From DASSFZ01 sp035292585 (GTDB lineage Bacteria; Chloroflexota; Anaerolineae; Fen-1058), in the NCBI GenBank assembly GCA_035292585.1, contig DATDPU010000155.1, positions 55,879 to 119,878 of the forward strand: a stretch of DNA of 64,000 nt. Reading direction: 5' to 3'. A program made the position numbers and the translations under genes. The notes beneath the pieces were generated by a model, which saw nothing but the letters and a program-made list of their open reading frames with translations, was not told the DNA's origin and did not search any database. Of this stretch, positions 33,968 to 42,323 are shown one piece after another (the stretch's first letter is position 1; each line of letters begins with the position of its first letter).

Positions 33968-35734
33968 TTACGCCTGGGATTCGCCGTCGCGGGACTCGAC
34001 TTGGACTTCGGGCGTCTCTGCCCCGCCCCCGGCCAGAGAGTCTTCCACGCCGGGCGCAGCGCTGGCTTGAAGCGTGAAGCGCTCCGCCGCCTTGCGCCCC
34101 AATCGATCGAGGATTTCTTGTATCATCTCGCTGGCGTCGATCGGGTCGGCGACCTCGATGCCCTGGTCGGCCAGCTGCGAGACGACGGCGAGCGCGTAAG
34201 CCGTGAAGGCGATTTCGGACGAGAGCAGCCGGAACGTCAGGCTCTCGACGCCGGCTTCGCCTTCCGCGGCGCGCAACTGCGGGTGATCGCGATTGAGGTA
34301 AAGCGCGCGGCGATTGGCGATGAAACGCGAACGCGGCGCAGCGGGGCCTAATCGAACATAGTGAATCTCGAAGCGCACGCGCCCGCCGCGCCGGAGATTG
34401 GCGAGCGCCTGGCCGGCATCAGCCTGAGCGGTGGGCGCTTCCCGACCTAACACTCGATTCACCAGGACACGCCCGCGTTCGAGCAGGGTGATGCCGGGTG
34501 AAGGCGCGGCCGGGGCGGTAGCATCTGGCGCGGAACGGCGTTTGCTTTTGCCCCGCCGCCGACCTGATAACGTGGCCCAGGGCATGGTCGCCTGCACCAC
34601 GCGGAAATCTTCGTCGAGAAAATCTTGAATCTCACCCGCGACCCGGCGCAGCAGCCGCATCTCTTTGGAGTAACGCCGCCGCTTATCGCGTGCGACCAGT
34701 TCTCGCCGCACCGTCTCGATGCACTCGGCCAGCCAATCGAGCAGCGCCTGCACGCGCGGGTTCTGCGGGTTGAGGGTCAGGCTGCGCGTGTTGTCGAACG
34801 CGGGGAGCGGCTCGCCGTCTGCGTCGAGGCCCGGCGCTTCGACCTCGCCGAAAATGTACTCGACGAATGGCTCGGCCTGTTTCCCGGCCAGCGTCGTCGC
34901 ATGCAGAAAGCCGTTGCACAAAACGGCAATCGTGTTCTCGTCGCGCCCCAACGGCTCGCGGCTGATTTTCAAGACGCACGTCGCCGGTCCGGCCAACTGT
35001 ACCGTCTCGCGCGGCGCTTTGAACCGGAACGATTTGGCCGAGGCCGGCTCGCGATACTTGCACGCCACGTCGTTGACGGCGACTTGCTGCAGCCGCAAAT
35101 GTCGCCCCAGCGTCTTTTCGAGATAAGCGCGCACCGCATCGGCGTCTACGTTTTTCACGTTGAGGTCGTTGATGACGATCAACGTCCCGCTGTGTGCGCC
35201 GGTCGCTGCATCGACGATGACTTCGTGCACGGGAATCGGCTGGCCGTCCCTGGCCGCTTCCACGTCGGCGCGCCGCAGCTCGACGACGTTGCGCCGGCCT
35301 GCTTTCACCGTCTCGACGCGCAGCGTGTTGGCGATGCCGAACGCGGCGGATTTGCCGGTGCCGAACTTGCCGCGCACCGCGCGCCCGCGCCGGCGCTGCG
35401 CGTTCTCGCCGTGCATCTGAAAAAAGTTCGAGAGCTCGGTGTGGGTCATGCCGCCCGCGTCGTCGGCAATCCGGATCGCCTGGCGCGAGAGCGTCACTTC
35501 GCAGTGGACCGGCTGGTCGGGCAACCGGTTGTCGATCGCGTTCGTCACGTATTCTGCCACGGTCTTGGGAATGCTGTTGAAGTAGGCGGCGTTCTGCAGG
35601 AGATCGCGCGCAACGTGCGTGGTGACGCGCAGAGTGGGGACTTCGCGCTCCGGGGTGGCCGGGGATTTTTCAGATCCGCGAATCAGGCGCGTGACCAGGT
35701 GGGATAAACCGCCGCGCCTTGCCGGTTCGGACAT
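33968..35734 (-). CDS. GHKL (Hsp90/MORC-like) ATPase
   Basis: 588 residues. The N-terminal third has a GHKL ATP-binding fold: N box EYVTNAIDN with catalytic Glu61, Asn65 and Asp68, G1 motif DDAGGM at 91-96, and a lid GKFGTGKSAAF at 123-133. This resembles MORC, Hsp90 and MutL ATPases. The middle probably forms the transducer domain with a basic NPQNPRVQALLDWL region. The C-terminal part (about 420-588) has no motif I recognise. No partner gene is adjacent. GHKL proteins of this kind occur in DNA-repair, chaperone and phage-defence contexts, and I cannot decide between them. Confidence 0.75.
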   Translation of the reverse strand: MSEPARRGGLSHLVTRLIRGSEKSPATPEREVPTLRVTTHVARDLLQNAAYFNSIPKTVAEYVTNAIDNRLPDQPVHCEVTLSRQAIRIADDAGGMTHTELSNFFQMHGENAQRRRGRAVRGKFGTGKSAAFGIANTLRVETVKAGRRNVVELRRADVEAARDGQPIPVHEVIVDAATGAHSGTLIVINDLNVKNVDADAVRAYLEKTLGRHLRLQQVAVNDVACKYREPASAKSFRFKAPRETVQLAGPATCVLKISREPLGRDENTIAVLCNGFLHATTLAGKQAEPFVEYIFGEVEAPGLDADGEPLPAFDNTRSLTLNPQNPRVQALLDWLAECIETVRRELVARDKRRRYSKEMRLLRRVAGEIQDFLDEDFRVVQATMPWATLSGRRRGKSKRRSAPDATAPAAPSPGITLLERGRVLVNRVLGREAPTAQADAGQALANLRRGGRVRFEIHYVRLGPAAPRSRFIANRRALYLNRDHPQLRAAEGEAGVESLTFRLLSSEIAFTAYALAVVSQLADQGIEVADPIDASEMIQEILDRLGRKAAERFTLQASAAPGVEDSLAGGGAETPEVQVESRDGESQA

Positions 35735-35844
35735 GGCAACTCCTTTCGGGGTGCTGGATGACTATCGGCGTCTGGAGACGCCTCCTACAGATTTCCACAC
35801 GATCCACAATCCGAGGACTATAGTCCGCAATCCGAAATCCGCAA
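35735..35844. repeat. Word-like and palindromic repeats
   Basis: The spacer holds CGTCTGGAGACGCCTCCTAC, also seen in variant form at about 62225-62275, and repeated ATCCGCAATC/AATCCGAAATCC words. No gene is visible. Confidence 0.5.
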
Positions 35845-36831
35845 TCAAAAATCGACCCACGTGCCCACGCCCGCCTGCTGCGCTGTGCGATAGACGTACT
35901 CTGCCGCTGCCAGGTCTTCCACCGCCAAGCCGAGGGACTTGAACAGCGTGATCTCGTCATCGGACATCCGACCCGGTCGGGCGTCGAGCAGCACCTCGCC
36001 AATCTCGGCCCGAATGTGCTCCGGCCCGATCGCGCCTTCGCGCAGCGCGAACAGGTAATCCCCCGACTCATTCAGGGTCGACTCGCGCCGATCGACAAAC
36101 AAGCCGGCTGCCGCCAGCGTCGCCGTATCGACCTCCCGCGTGGTGGGGAGGCTCGCTCCTATGGCGTTGATGTGCGCGCCCGGCGCGATCCACTCGCGTT
36201 TCAGGATCGGCTCGGCGGCCGTCGTCGCCGTCACGATGATGTCGGCGCCGATCACCGCTGCTTCGACGCTGTCGACCGGATCAATCGGGGCCAGCACGTG
36301 AAACGTCATCTCGTCGGCGAACGCCCGCGCGTGCTCGAAATTGCGGCTGGCCACGCGCACGCGCTTGATCGGACGAACGGCCGCCATCGCCGCCAGGTGG
36401 GCGCGCGCTTGCGCACCCGTCCCGATAATGGCGAGATCGGTCGCGTCTTGACGCGCCAGCAGGTTGGTCGCCACGGCCGAAACGGCAGCCGTGCGAATCG
36501 CGGTGATAGCAGACGCATTCAGCAGCGCCAGCAGCTCACCGCTTTCACCGCTGAATAGCATGACCGCGCCCTGATGGGCATCTGTGCCTTTGGCTACGTT
36601 GCCGGGAAAGACGCACACCGCTTTCAGTCCATAAGCGGGCTGCGCGCCGGCTTTATAGGCTGGCATTAAAGCCAGCAACCCGGCGGCATCCGGTGGATGG
36701 ACGACCATGCGCAGCGGTTGATGGACTTGGCCTTGCGCCAGGGCGGCCAGCGCCTCGGCCATCACGTCGATGCACTCCTCCATCGGCAGCAATTGTTCAA
36801 CTTCGGCGTGGGTGAGGATCAGGATACTCAT
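35845..36831 (-). CDS. Ornithine cyclodeaminase/mu-crystallin family protein
   Basis: 328 residues with the family layout: N-terminal ILTHAEVEQLLPMEECIDVM, a Rossmann core ALLNASAITAIRTAAVSAVA then IIGTGAQARAHLAAM, and the TATTAAEPILKREWIAPGAH block. Members include ornithine cyclodeaminase, alanine dehydrogenase and ketimine reductases, all NAD(P)-dependent. The exact substrate is not deducible. ATG at 36831 (MSILILTH) follows a GGAGGG sequence. Confidence 0.88.
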   Translation of the reverse strand: MSILILTHAEVEQLLPMEECIDVMAEALAALAQGQVHQPLRMVVHPPDAAGLLALMPAYKAGAQPAYGLKAVCVFPGNVAKGTDAHQGAVMLFSGESGELLALLNASAITAIRTAAVSAVATNLLARQDATDLAIIGTGAQARAHLAAMAAVRPIKRVRVASRNFEHARAFADEMTFHVLAPIDPVDSVEAAVIGADIIVTATTAAEPILKREWIAPGAHINAIGASLPTTREVDTATLAAAGLFVDRRESTLNESGDYLFALREGAIGPEHIRAEIGEVLLDARPGRMSDDEITLFKSLGLAVEDLAAAEYVYRTAQQAGVGTWVDF

Positions 36832-37081
36832 AAGCGTGCCCTCCGAGGTGGGTTGAACGGAGTATAGCCCAAGTCCTGGTCTGCGCACAAGGGAAACCGC
36901 TCGCGCGCATCGGTTCGATCAATTGGTACGGAATTTGCTCTTTTGTTTGTGTGATTGTATGATCGATTGCGCCGTAGACAAGCCAAGGCTCACCCACCCG
37001 CGATTGCCAATTCATCCGCACCTTCTCAGCCGCCGTTACGGTTAGAGCGTTTTGCCTAACCTTTGGGTCGAAGGAGAGTTT

Positions 37082-37564
37082 ATGTCTGATGTTGCATACG
37101 ATGAACCTATCCCGGTCGGTCAACTCGCGCCGGATTTCTCGTTGCCGGCAAGCGTGGGCAAAAGCCCGTTGAGCCTATCCGAGTTGCGCGGCCAGATCGT
37201 CGTGCTCGCGTTTTACGTCCTCGACTTCACGGAGACTTGACGGACGGAGCTCGCCTCGTTGCAGAAGAACCTATCCCGCTTCGAGGCGATGCATGCCCAG
37301 GTCTTGGGCATCAGCGTGGACAGCGTGCACTCCCATCGCGCGTTCGCCGAACAGCTCGGCGGCATTACGTTTCCGCTCCTGGCCGATTTTCATCCGAAGG
37401 GCGCGGTCACCCAGGCGTATGGATTGTGGCGGGAAGACAAGGGCAATAGCCAGCGCGCCGTCATCATTATCGATCGCGCGGGCGTCGTGCGCTACGTCGG
37501 GGTGATTCCGAAGGGGCCGCCGGACGTCGAGAAAGTGCTGGCCGAAGTGCAAGCGCTTAGCTGA
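37082..37564 (+). CDS. Peroxiredoxin, probable selenoprotein (in-frame TGA at codon 53)
   Basis: The ATG follows AAGGAGAGTTT. The frame reads a thioredoxin-fold N-terminus (PVGQLAPDFSLPA, LSLSELRGQIVVLAF) and meets TGA at 37238-37240 in FTET-TGA-RTEL. In cysteine peroxiredoxins this segment is FTPVCTxEL, so TGA occupies exactly the peroxidatic position. The same frame continues to a normal C-terminus (VLGISVDSVHSHRAFAEQLG, then VGVIPKGPPDVEKVL). Total 160 residues. No cysteine is left, so it would be a 1-Sec enzyme reduced by an external thiol. A candidate SECIS hairpin follows the TGA. Sec-containing peroxiredoxins are established in bacteria. Confidence 0.82.
37251..37289 (+). promoter_or_regulatory. 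Candidate SECIS-type stem for the peroxiredoxin
   Basis: TCGCCTCG (37251-37258) pairs perfectly with CGAGGCGA (37282-37289). The stem starts 10 nt after the TGA. The loop is 23 nt, larger than the typical apical loop, so some internal pairing would be needed. Support is weaker than for the DUF1573-like gene. Confidence 0.4.
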
Positions 37565-37657
37565 CGAAAGACAAACCCCTCTCTTGCGCGAGAGAGGCAG
37601 GTGACGCAGGAATGAAATGCGGCATTCATCCTGCATCCTCCCTGGAGGAAGACCTTT

Positions 37658-37840
37658 GATGCTCGCATGACTCTTTTGGTTTCACCTGCTCGGCATCACC
37701 GTTTGGGTGGGCGCTTCGTTGTTGAGGCCGCTTGTCATTCTGCCCCCGGCGCAGGCGCTGGAGCCGGCGGCGCGTATAAAGTTCTTGGGCGCGCTGTCTC
37801 AGCGACGAGGCCCCCGCATCCGGCACGCCGCCCACGGCCT
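37658..37840 (+). pseudogene. Remnant of a membrane protein gene
   Basis: GGAGGAAGACCTTTG precedes an ATG, but the frame reads ATG CTC GCA TGA and then continues as FWFHLLGITVWVGASLLRP with ILPPAQALEPAARIKFLGAL, typical of the first helix and loop of a CopD/DUF4149-like integral membrane protein. It ends abruptly after about 50 codons, where sequence of the neighbouring minus-strand gene begins. The early TGA and the truncation point to a decayed fragment. Confidence 0.45.
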
Positions 37841-37855
37841 GATAATCGATAGGCA

Positions 37856-39184
37856 CTATCTGTTCTTGAGTATGACCGGCAGGTAGACACGCGCGCCGCC
37901 GACGAGCAAGCCGACAGCGGTCGTTCGCAGCACGCTGCCGCCGGTGGCCGTGATCGGGATGCTATAGAACACGCCGGGCAAGAGCGGGCCGGCAGGATGC
38001 GTATCGGTCACGGTGAGCGTGATCAGGCCCGGCGGCGTGAGCGCCAGCGACGTCAACGCCAGCGTCAGGCTGGGCGAAGGGCTGGCGGCCGTCAGGGTTA
38101 CGACATCGGTGAAGATGCCGAGGGCGGTCAAGGTCACGTAGTAACGCGCGCTGCTGCCGGGTTGGATCGCTTGTCCGGCGGGTAGCGTGTTCAGCGTGAA
38201 ACTCTTGATCACCTGACCTGAGTTTGGGTCGACCATCAGCGACGACACGTTGACGGCCTCAAACGCCGATCCAGGAACGTTGTGCAGCTGGTGAAGGATG
38301 TCGTTGTCCCACTGCGCGTGGGGAGCGCCGGAGATATACCAGGCCGAGCCGTTATCAGCCAGGACGATGCCGTACTTCTTCATCGCGCGCAGGATGACCT
38401 GCACCTGCGGATGAAACCCTGAGATATCATAATTGGCTTTCAACCGAAAGCGCTGGCCCATCGGCGGGTATTGCGATCCGGTGCGGCTCGAGGCGTAGTG
38501 GCGGGCCGGCCACACGTAGGCTCGGCGCGTCTCGGGCGCGGTGAACCGGATCGCGTGGTTGATCTCGCCGGCGGCGACTTCGGCGTAGCGCACCAGCCCC
38601 GGCAGGATCGGCAGGCCGGCGGCATCGGCTGAGGTCCAGGTTTCCTGGCGCAGCGCGTTCGAGCGTAAATTGAAGATCGCGCCCGACCCGGCGTGCCAGT
38701 TGCCGCCCGCTTGCGGGAAGGCGTAGAACAGTTCGTATAACACGCACGCATCGCGATCGAGCACCAGCACGTGCCGATCGCCGTCGCTATTCGGGCCGCC
38801 TTCGATCGGCGCGTTAGCCGGGATCGGGTAGAGGGCGTGATCGCTTTCGTCGTCGTAATCAAACGTGACGTTCACCTTGGGCTGGCTGCCGGGCACGTCG
38901 AGGTAGGGGATGCCGATCGGGCCGCCCTCCCACTCGCCCGATCCGAAATCGGCGTGGACGTGCGCCGACGCCCCGATCGTGTTGACGTAGGCCGCCGAGT
39001 TGGGATCGAGCGGCAGATTATCGACCGGGACGTTCCAGATGTTCTCGGCCGGCAGGACCGGGCAACCGGCCAGCGTGGGCGGCGCGTGGGGCGCTGCCGG
39101 TTCCGCGCGTGCAATGGCGACCAGGCCCAGACAGATGAGCCAGAGCGTACTGAGGTGAAATAGGGCGTGCCCGCGAGTTTTCAT
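37856..39184 (-). CDS. Secreted protein with C-terminal YLPVILK tail
   Basis: 442 residues from ATG 39184 (MKTRGHALFH), with a signal peptide ending near ARAEPA. The central region (CPVLPAENIWN, DLPLDPNS-like NLPLDPNSAAYV, DGDRHVLVLDRDACVLYELF, YPPMGQRFRLKANYDI) looks like a conserved extracellular catalytic or binding domain of unknown function. A beta-rich C-terminal segment (about 340-420) precedes RVYLPVILKNR. The nearby DUF11 protein ends in the same way. The gene overlaps none of its neighbours. Confidence 0.75.
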   Translation of the reverse strand: MKTRGHALFHLSTLWLICLGLVAIARAEPAAPHAPPTLAGCPVLPAENIWNVPVDNLPLDPNSAAYVNTIGASAHVHADFGSGEWEGGPIGIPYLDVPGSQPKVNVTFDYDDESDHALYPIPANAPIEGGPNSDGDRHVLVLDRDACVLYELFYAFPQAGGNWHAGSGAIFNLRSNALRQETWTSADAAGLPILPGLVRYAEVAAGEINHAIRFTAPETRRAYVWPARHYASSRTGSQYPPMGQRFRLKANYDISGFHPQVQVILRAMKKYGIVLADNGSAWYISGAPHAQWDNDILHQLHNVPGSAFEAVNVSSLMVDPNSGQVIKSFTLNTLPAGQAIQPGSSARYYVTLTALGIFTDVVTLTAASPSPSLTLALTSLALTPPGLITLTVTDTHPAGPLLPGVFYSIPITATGGSVLRTTAVGLLVGGARVYLPVILKNR

Positions 39185-39262
39185 GGTTGACCCTGCCGTG
39201 ATTGAGTCAGGTTTATTCCAGGCCAACCGTTGGGTGAGGCGATATGGGAGGATTGTAACGGA

Positions 39263-39293
39263 GACCTCGCAGGTTTGAAAAATCTGCGAGGTC
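39263..39293. repeat. Hairpin GACCTCGCAG...CTGCGAGGTC
   Basis: Perfect 10-bp arms (39263-39272 and 39284-39293) with an AT-rich loop. It lies upstream of the secreted-protein gene and may be a terminator for the minus-strand remnant at 39300-39566 or a dispersed palindrome. Confidence 0.5.
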
Positions 39294-39299
39294 TTGGCG

Positions 39300-39566
39300 C
39301 TACTCGATCCGCAGCGGGCCGCGCTCGATGCAGGCCCGCATCCCCTGATACTCGTCGGGCGGAAGGTATTCGATCCACCAGGTCGCCCCGGCGAACGCGC
39401 TCCGTCCGCACGGCCATCGCCGCACACGCCTCCATTCGGAAGAGCCAGGCCATACTGCATAAGCAGGACTTACGCAGCTGCATGTTGCTGCCGCAGTTGT
39501 ACTGCGGCAGATGAGGCGGCGGCAGTGCAACTGCCGCGCCAACTGCGTAAGTCCTGATAAGCCCAT
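39300..39566 (-). pseudogene. Possible small gene interrupted by a miniature element
   Basis: The minus-strand frame ends with ATWWIEYLPPDEYQGMRACI, which reads like a genuine short protein C-terminus and stops with TAG at 39300-39302. Its upstream part runs into the element at 39464-39556, and sense coding just before the insertion seems to shift frame (MAWLFRMEACAAMA in another frame). I read it as a disrupted or decayed gene of unknown function. Confidence 0.3.
39464..39556. mobile_element. 93-bp miniature inverted-repeat element with ATAAG duplication
   Basis: Perfect 14-bp ends CAGGACTTACGCAG (39464-39477) and CTGCGTAAGTCCTG (39543-39556) are flanked by ATAAG on both sides (39459-39463 and 39557-39561). 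Inside, CTGCCGCAGT and ACTGCGGCAG (39489-39498, 39502-39511) form a second perfect hairpin. No coding capacity. It would need a transposase acting in trans. Confidence 0.8.
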
Positions 39567-39665
39567 TCTCCTTTGGAATTCTGTTATGCATTTTGAATTG
39601 ACGGTCGGCCGGACGTCGAGTATAACACAAAGGCCGGTCTGCCTGTGCTGCGGCCCGGCGCGATC

Positions 39666-39827
39666 TAGGGCAATCGCATCTAATATGTCAATAGCCGATC
39701 GGCCCTGAAACTAGGCCACTGCTCTCGGCCCGCGTCCGCGCGGGCCGCGCGAAGCGGACGGGGACGCGGACGGTGAGCCATCCCGTCTGTATTTGCGCTG
39801 TGCGAGAATTTAGATGCGATTGCCCTG
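39666..39827. mobile_element. 162-bp miniature inverted-repeat element with 9-bp target duplication
   Basis: AGGGCAATCGCATCTAA (39667-39683) and TTAGATGCGATTGCCCT (39810-39826) are perfect 17-bp inverted repeats. GGCGCGATC flanks the element directly on both sides (39657-39665 and 39828-39836), a clear target duplication. The interior is a GC-rich palindrome without an open frame. It lies 37 bases before the channel gene and may influence its promoter. Confidence 0.85.
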
Positions 39828-39864
39828 GGCGCGATCACAGCCCACTTCACACGGAGGAACCCGT

Positions 39865-41763
39865 ATGCGGCAGATCACCTTGGCCGATCGTCTACGTTAC
39901 CGATTTGACAACACGATGTCTAAAGGCCCGATTGCGCTGATCGGCTGGCTGTTTCTCGCCTCGGCCATCTTCATCTTCATCCTATCCGTGATTGTGATCA
40001 TCGCCGGCATCCGCCCGGAAGACGGCGAACAGTTGAGCCTGTTGGAGACGATCTGGTTGAGCCTGATGCGCACCCTCGACGCCGGGACGATGGGCGGCGA
40101 CGCAGGTTGGGGTTTCCGCCTCTCGATGCTCGTCGTGACGTTCGGCGGGATCTTCGTCGTCAGCACCCTCATCGGCGTGCTCACCAGCGGCATCGAGCAC
40201 AAGCTCGGCGACCTGCGCAAAGGCCGCTCGTTCGTCGTCGAAGCGAACCATACCGTCATCCTCGGTTGGTCGCCCCAGGTGTTCTCGATCATTTCCGAGC
40301 TGGTGATCGCCAACGCGAACCAGTCGCGCGCATGTATCGCCGTCCTGGCCGAGCAGGATAAAGTCGAGATGGAGGATGCGATCCGTGCGCGGGTCGGGGG
40401 CACCGGCCGCACGCGCATCGTCTGCCGCACCGGCAGCCCGATCGACCTGGCCGATCTGGAGATCGTCAACCCGCATGCGGCGCGCGCGATCATCATTCTC
40501 TCGCCCGAAAGCGCCGACCCCGATTCGCACGTCATCAAGACCATCCTGGCGCTTACCAACAACCCCCAGCGCCGCGCGACGCCTTACCACATCATCGCCG
40601 AGATTCGCGATGCGAAGAATTTGGAAGTTGCGAAAATGGTCGGGCGCGACGAAGCACAGCTGATCGTGGCCGGCGATTTGATTGCCCGGATCGCGGTGCA
40701 GACTTGCCGCCAGGCTGGCCTATCGGTCGTGTACACCGAGCTGCTCGATTTTGGCGGCGACGAAATTTACTTCCACGCCGAGCCGGGGTTGGCCGGTAAA
40801 ACGTTCGGCGCAGCGCTGCTGGCGTACGAAGACTCGGCGCTGATCGGCCTGCGCTTTGGCGACGGCCGGGTTCAACTGAAGCCGCCGTTGGATACGCGCA
40901 TCGCTTCCGATGATCAGGTGATCGCGATTTCAGCCGACGACGACACGGTGCGGCTGTCCGGGCTGGCGAACGTTCCGATCGCCGCCGCTGCGATTTGTGC
41001 AGCGCCGCCCAAAGAACGCACTCCGGAGCGGACGCTGATCCTGGGCTGGAATCTGCGCGCGCCGACGATCGTCAACGAACTGGACAGCTATGTTGCGCCG
41101 GGTTCGGAAGTGCAAGTGATGGCGGATAGCCTCGAGGCCGAAGCGCTCATGGCCGAACGCTGCGCCGGCCTGCGCCACCAGACGGCGTCTTTCCGGCCGG
41201 GCGATACGACCGATCGCCGCACGCTGGAAGACCTGGCGCTTGCGACCTATCAGCATGTGATCGTGCTCGGTTACTCCGATGCGCTGGGCCAGCAGGAAGC
41301 CGATGCGCGCACGCTGATCACGCTGCTGCATTTGCGCGATATCGCCGAGCGCGCCGGCCACAACTTCTCGATCGTCAGCGAGATGCTCGATATGCGCAAT
41401 CGGGAGCTGGCCGAAGTCACGCGCGCCGATGACTTTATCGTCAGCGATCGCCTGGTCAGCCTGATGCTGTCCCAGGTGTCCGAAAACAAGGACCTGGCGG
41501 CTGTGTTCGCGGACTTGTTTGACCCGGCGGGCGCCGAATTGTATCTGAAGCCGGCGGGCGACTACGTGCAGCTCGGCCGGCCGCTCACCTTCTATACCGT
41601 GGTGGAAGCGGCGCGGCGGCGCGGCGAGATTGCCCTGGGGTATCGGCTGCGCGCGCACGCCGAGGATGCGGCCAAAGCTCATGGCGTGGTTATCAATCCT
41701 CGGAAATCTGCAACGCTCACTTTCGCCGAAGAAGATCGCGTGATTGTGTTGGCCGAAGAATAA
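39865..41763 (+). CDS. CASTOR/POLLUX-like ion channel with RCK-type domains
   Basis: 632 residues. Two hydrophobic segments (about 22-48 and 90-115) flank a pore-like stretch TLDAGTMGGDAGWGFR. The long cytoplasmic part holds two RCK/TrkA-N-like halves: TVILGWSPQVFSIISEL and TLILGWNLRAPTIVNEL are matching nucleotide-fold starts. This fits the CASTOR/POLLUX family (plant nuclear cation channels and bacterial homologues). The pore sequence is not a K+ TVGYG filter. ATG follows ACGGAGGAACCCGT. The gene stands alone, with a miniature element just after its stop. Confidence 0.85.
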   Translation: MRQITLADRLRYRFDNTMSKGPIALIGWLFLASAIFIFILSVIVIIAGIRPEDGEQLSLLETIWLSLMRTLDAGTMGGDAGWGFRLSMLVVTFGGIFVVSTLIGVLTSGIEHKLGDLRKGRSFVVEANHTVILGWSPQVFSIISELVIANANQSRACIAVLAEQDKVEMEDAIRARVGGTGRTRIVCRTGSPIDLADLEIVNPHAARAIIILSPESADPDSHVIKTILALTNNPQRRATPYHIIAEIRDAKNLEVAKMVGRDEAQLIVAGDLIARIAVQTCRQAGLSVVYTELLDFGGDEIYFHAEPGLAGKTFGAALLAYEDSALIGLRFGDGRVQLKPPLDTRIASDDQVIAISADDDTVRLSGLANVPIAAAAICAAPPKERTPERTLILGWNLRAPTIVNELDSYVAPGSEVQVMADSLEAEALMAERCAGLRHQTASFRPGDTTDRRTLEDLALATYQHVIVLGYSDALGQQEADARTLITLLHLRDIAERAGHNFSIVSEMLDMRNRELAEVTRADDFIVSDRLVSLMLSQVSENKDLAAVFADLFDPAGAELYLKPAGDYVQLGRPLTFYTVVEAARRRGEIALGYRLRAHAEDAAKAHGVVINPRKSATLTFAEEDRVIVLAEE

Positions 41764-41769
41764 TGGCTC

Positions 41770-41872
41770 GGCTCATGTTCAGAACAAGTGCATGGACAGC
41801 AGCTTAGCCCCTGGTGGGCGTGCAACGGGCACGAGGCCCTACACTACGGCGCGCGTGTTCAATACATGAGCG
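41770..41872. mobile_element. Miniature element, GCTCATGTTCAGAACA family, 8-bp target duplication
   Basis: Ends GCTCATGTTCAGAACA and GTTCAATACATGAGC are flanked by AATGGCTC on both sides (41762-41769 and 41873-41880). The interior is one copy of the GTGGGCGTGCAACGGGCACG palindromic core. The left duplication overlaps the TAA stop of the channel gene. It matches the elements at 30001-30079 and at the start of the 54-kb array. Confidence 0.75.
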
Positions 41873-41887
41873 AATGGCTCTTCCGGC

Positions 41888-41985
41888 TTGGGCGGGAAAT
41901 CGGACACGGATGCACGCGGACAAACACAGAAATCGATCAAAATCCGCGTGGATCCGCGTTCCTCCGTGTCCCAGAGATGCTTTCC
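41888..41985. repeat. Word-like partial palindrome GGACACGGATG...TCCGTGTCC
   Basis: Words such as CGGACACGGATGCACGCGGA and AATCCGCGTGGATCCGCG recur, with complementary ends GGACACGGA and TCCGTGTCC. The same wording is inserted in hypF (3592-3675) and the Fe-S protein gene (15085-15140). The rest of the 41764-42323 gap has a terminator but no gene. Confidence 0.6.
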
Positions 41986-42062
41986 CGTTGAACCCGGTAG
42001 AGCCAGCATAATCCGACAGAACGGTGCGACTGAAGTCACGACACCAATCGCTACTGAATCAA

Positions 42063-42096
42063 AAACACCCGGTGTAAGGCCGGGTGTTTGTTTTTG
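42063..42096. terminator. Rho-independent terminator, probably bidirectional
   Basis: AAACACCCGG (42063-42072) pairs with CCGGGTGTTT (42080-42089), followed by GTTTTT on the plus strand and a T run on the minus strand. It separates the channel gene region from the DUF11 protein gene. Confidence 0.7.
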
Positions 42097-42323
42097 GTTT
42101 GTCGATTGATGGTGCGTTTCTGACTTTTCACTGGCGAAGCCTTTATTCCGAGCAAAATCCCCGCAGTTTCGGGTTTATTTTCTGAATGTGAAATTTGTAC
42201 TAACCGAATATCTTGCCCGGAACTTTCCTTCTCGCTTGATATATAGTGGTTCTGTGATCCCAGATGTCTTCCAATCGGTTGGATTCCAGCGGGTCATCGT
42301 CTCATTGAGAGGGAGTTCCGAGA

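Noticed and set aside
34625..35707. 360-codon plus-strand frame opposite the GHKL ATPase
   Set aside because: Shadow frame; the minus-strand ATPase has intact motifs.
37658..37670. Third selenocysteine TGA, in the membrane-gene remnant
   Set aside because: TGA falls at codon 4, homology ends early, and no SECIS-type hairpin was seen; decay is simpler.
42213..42247. Promoter for the DUF11 gene (TTGCCC and TATAGT)
   Set aside because: The spacing is about 23 bp, too long for a standard promoter.
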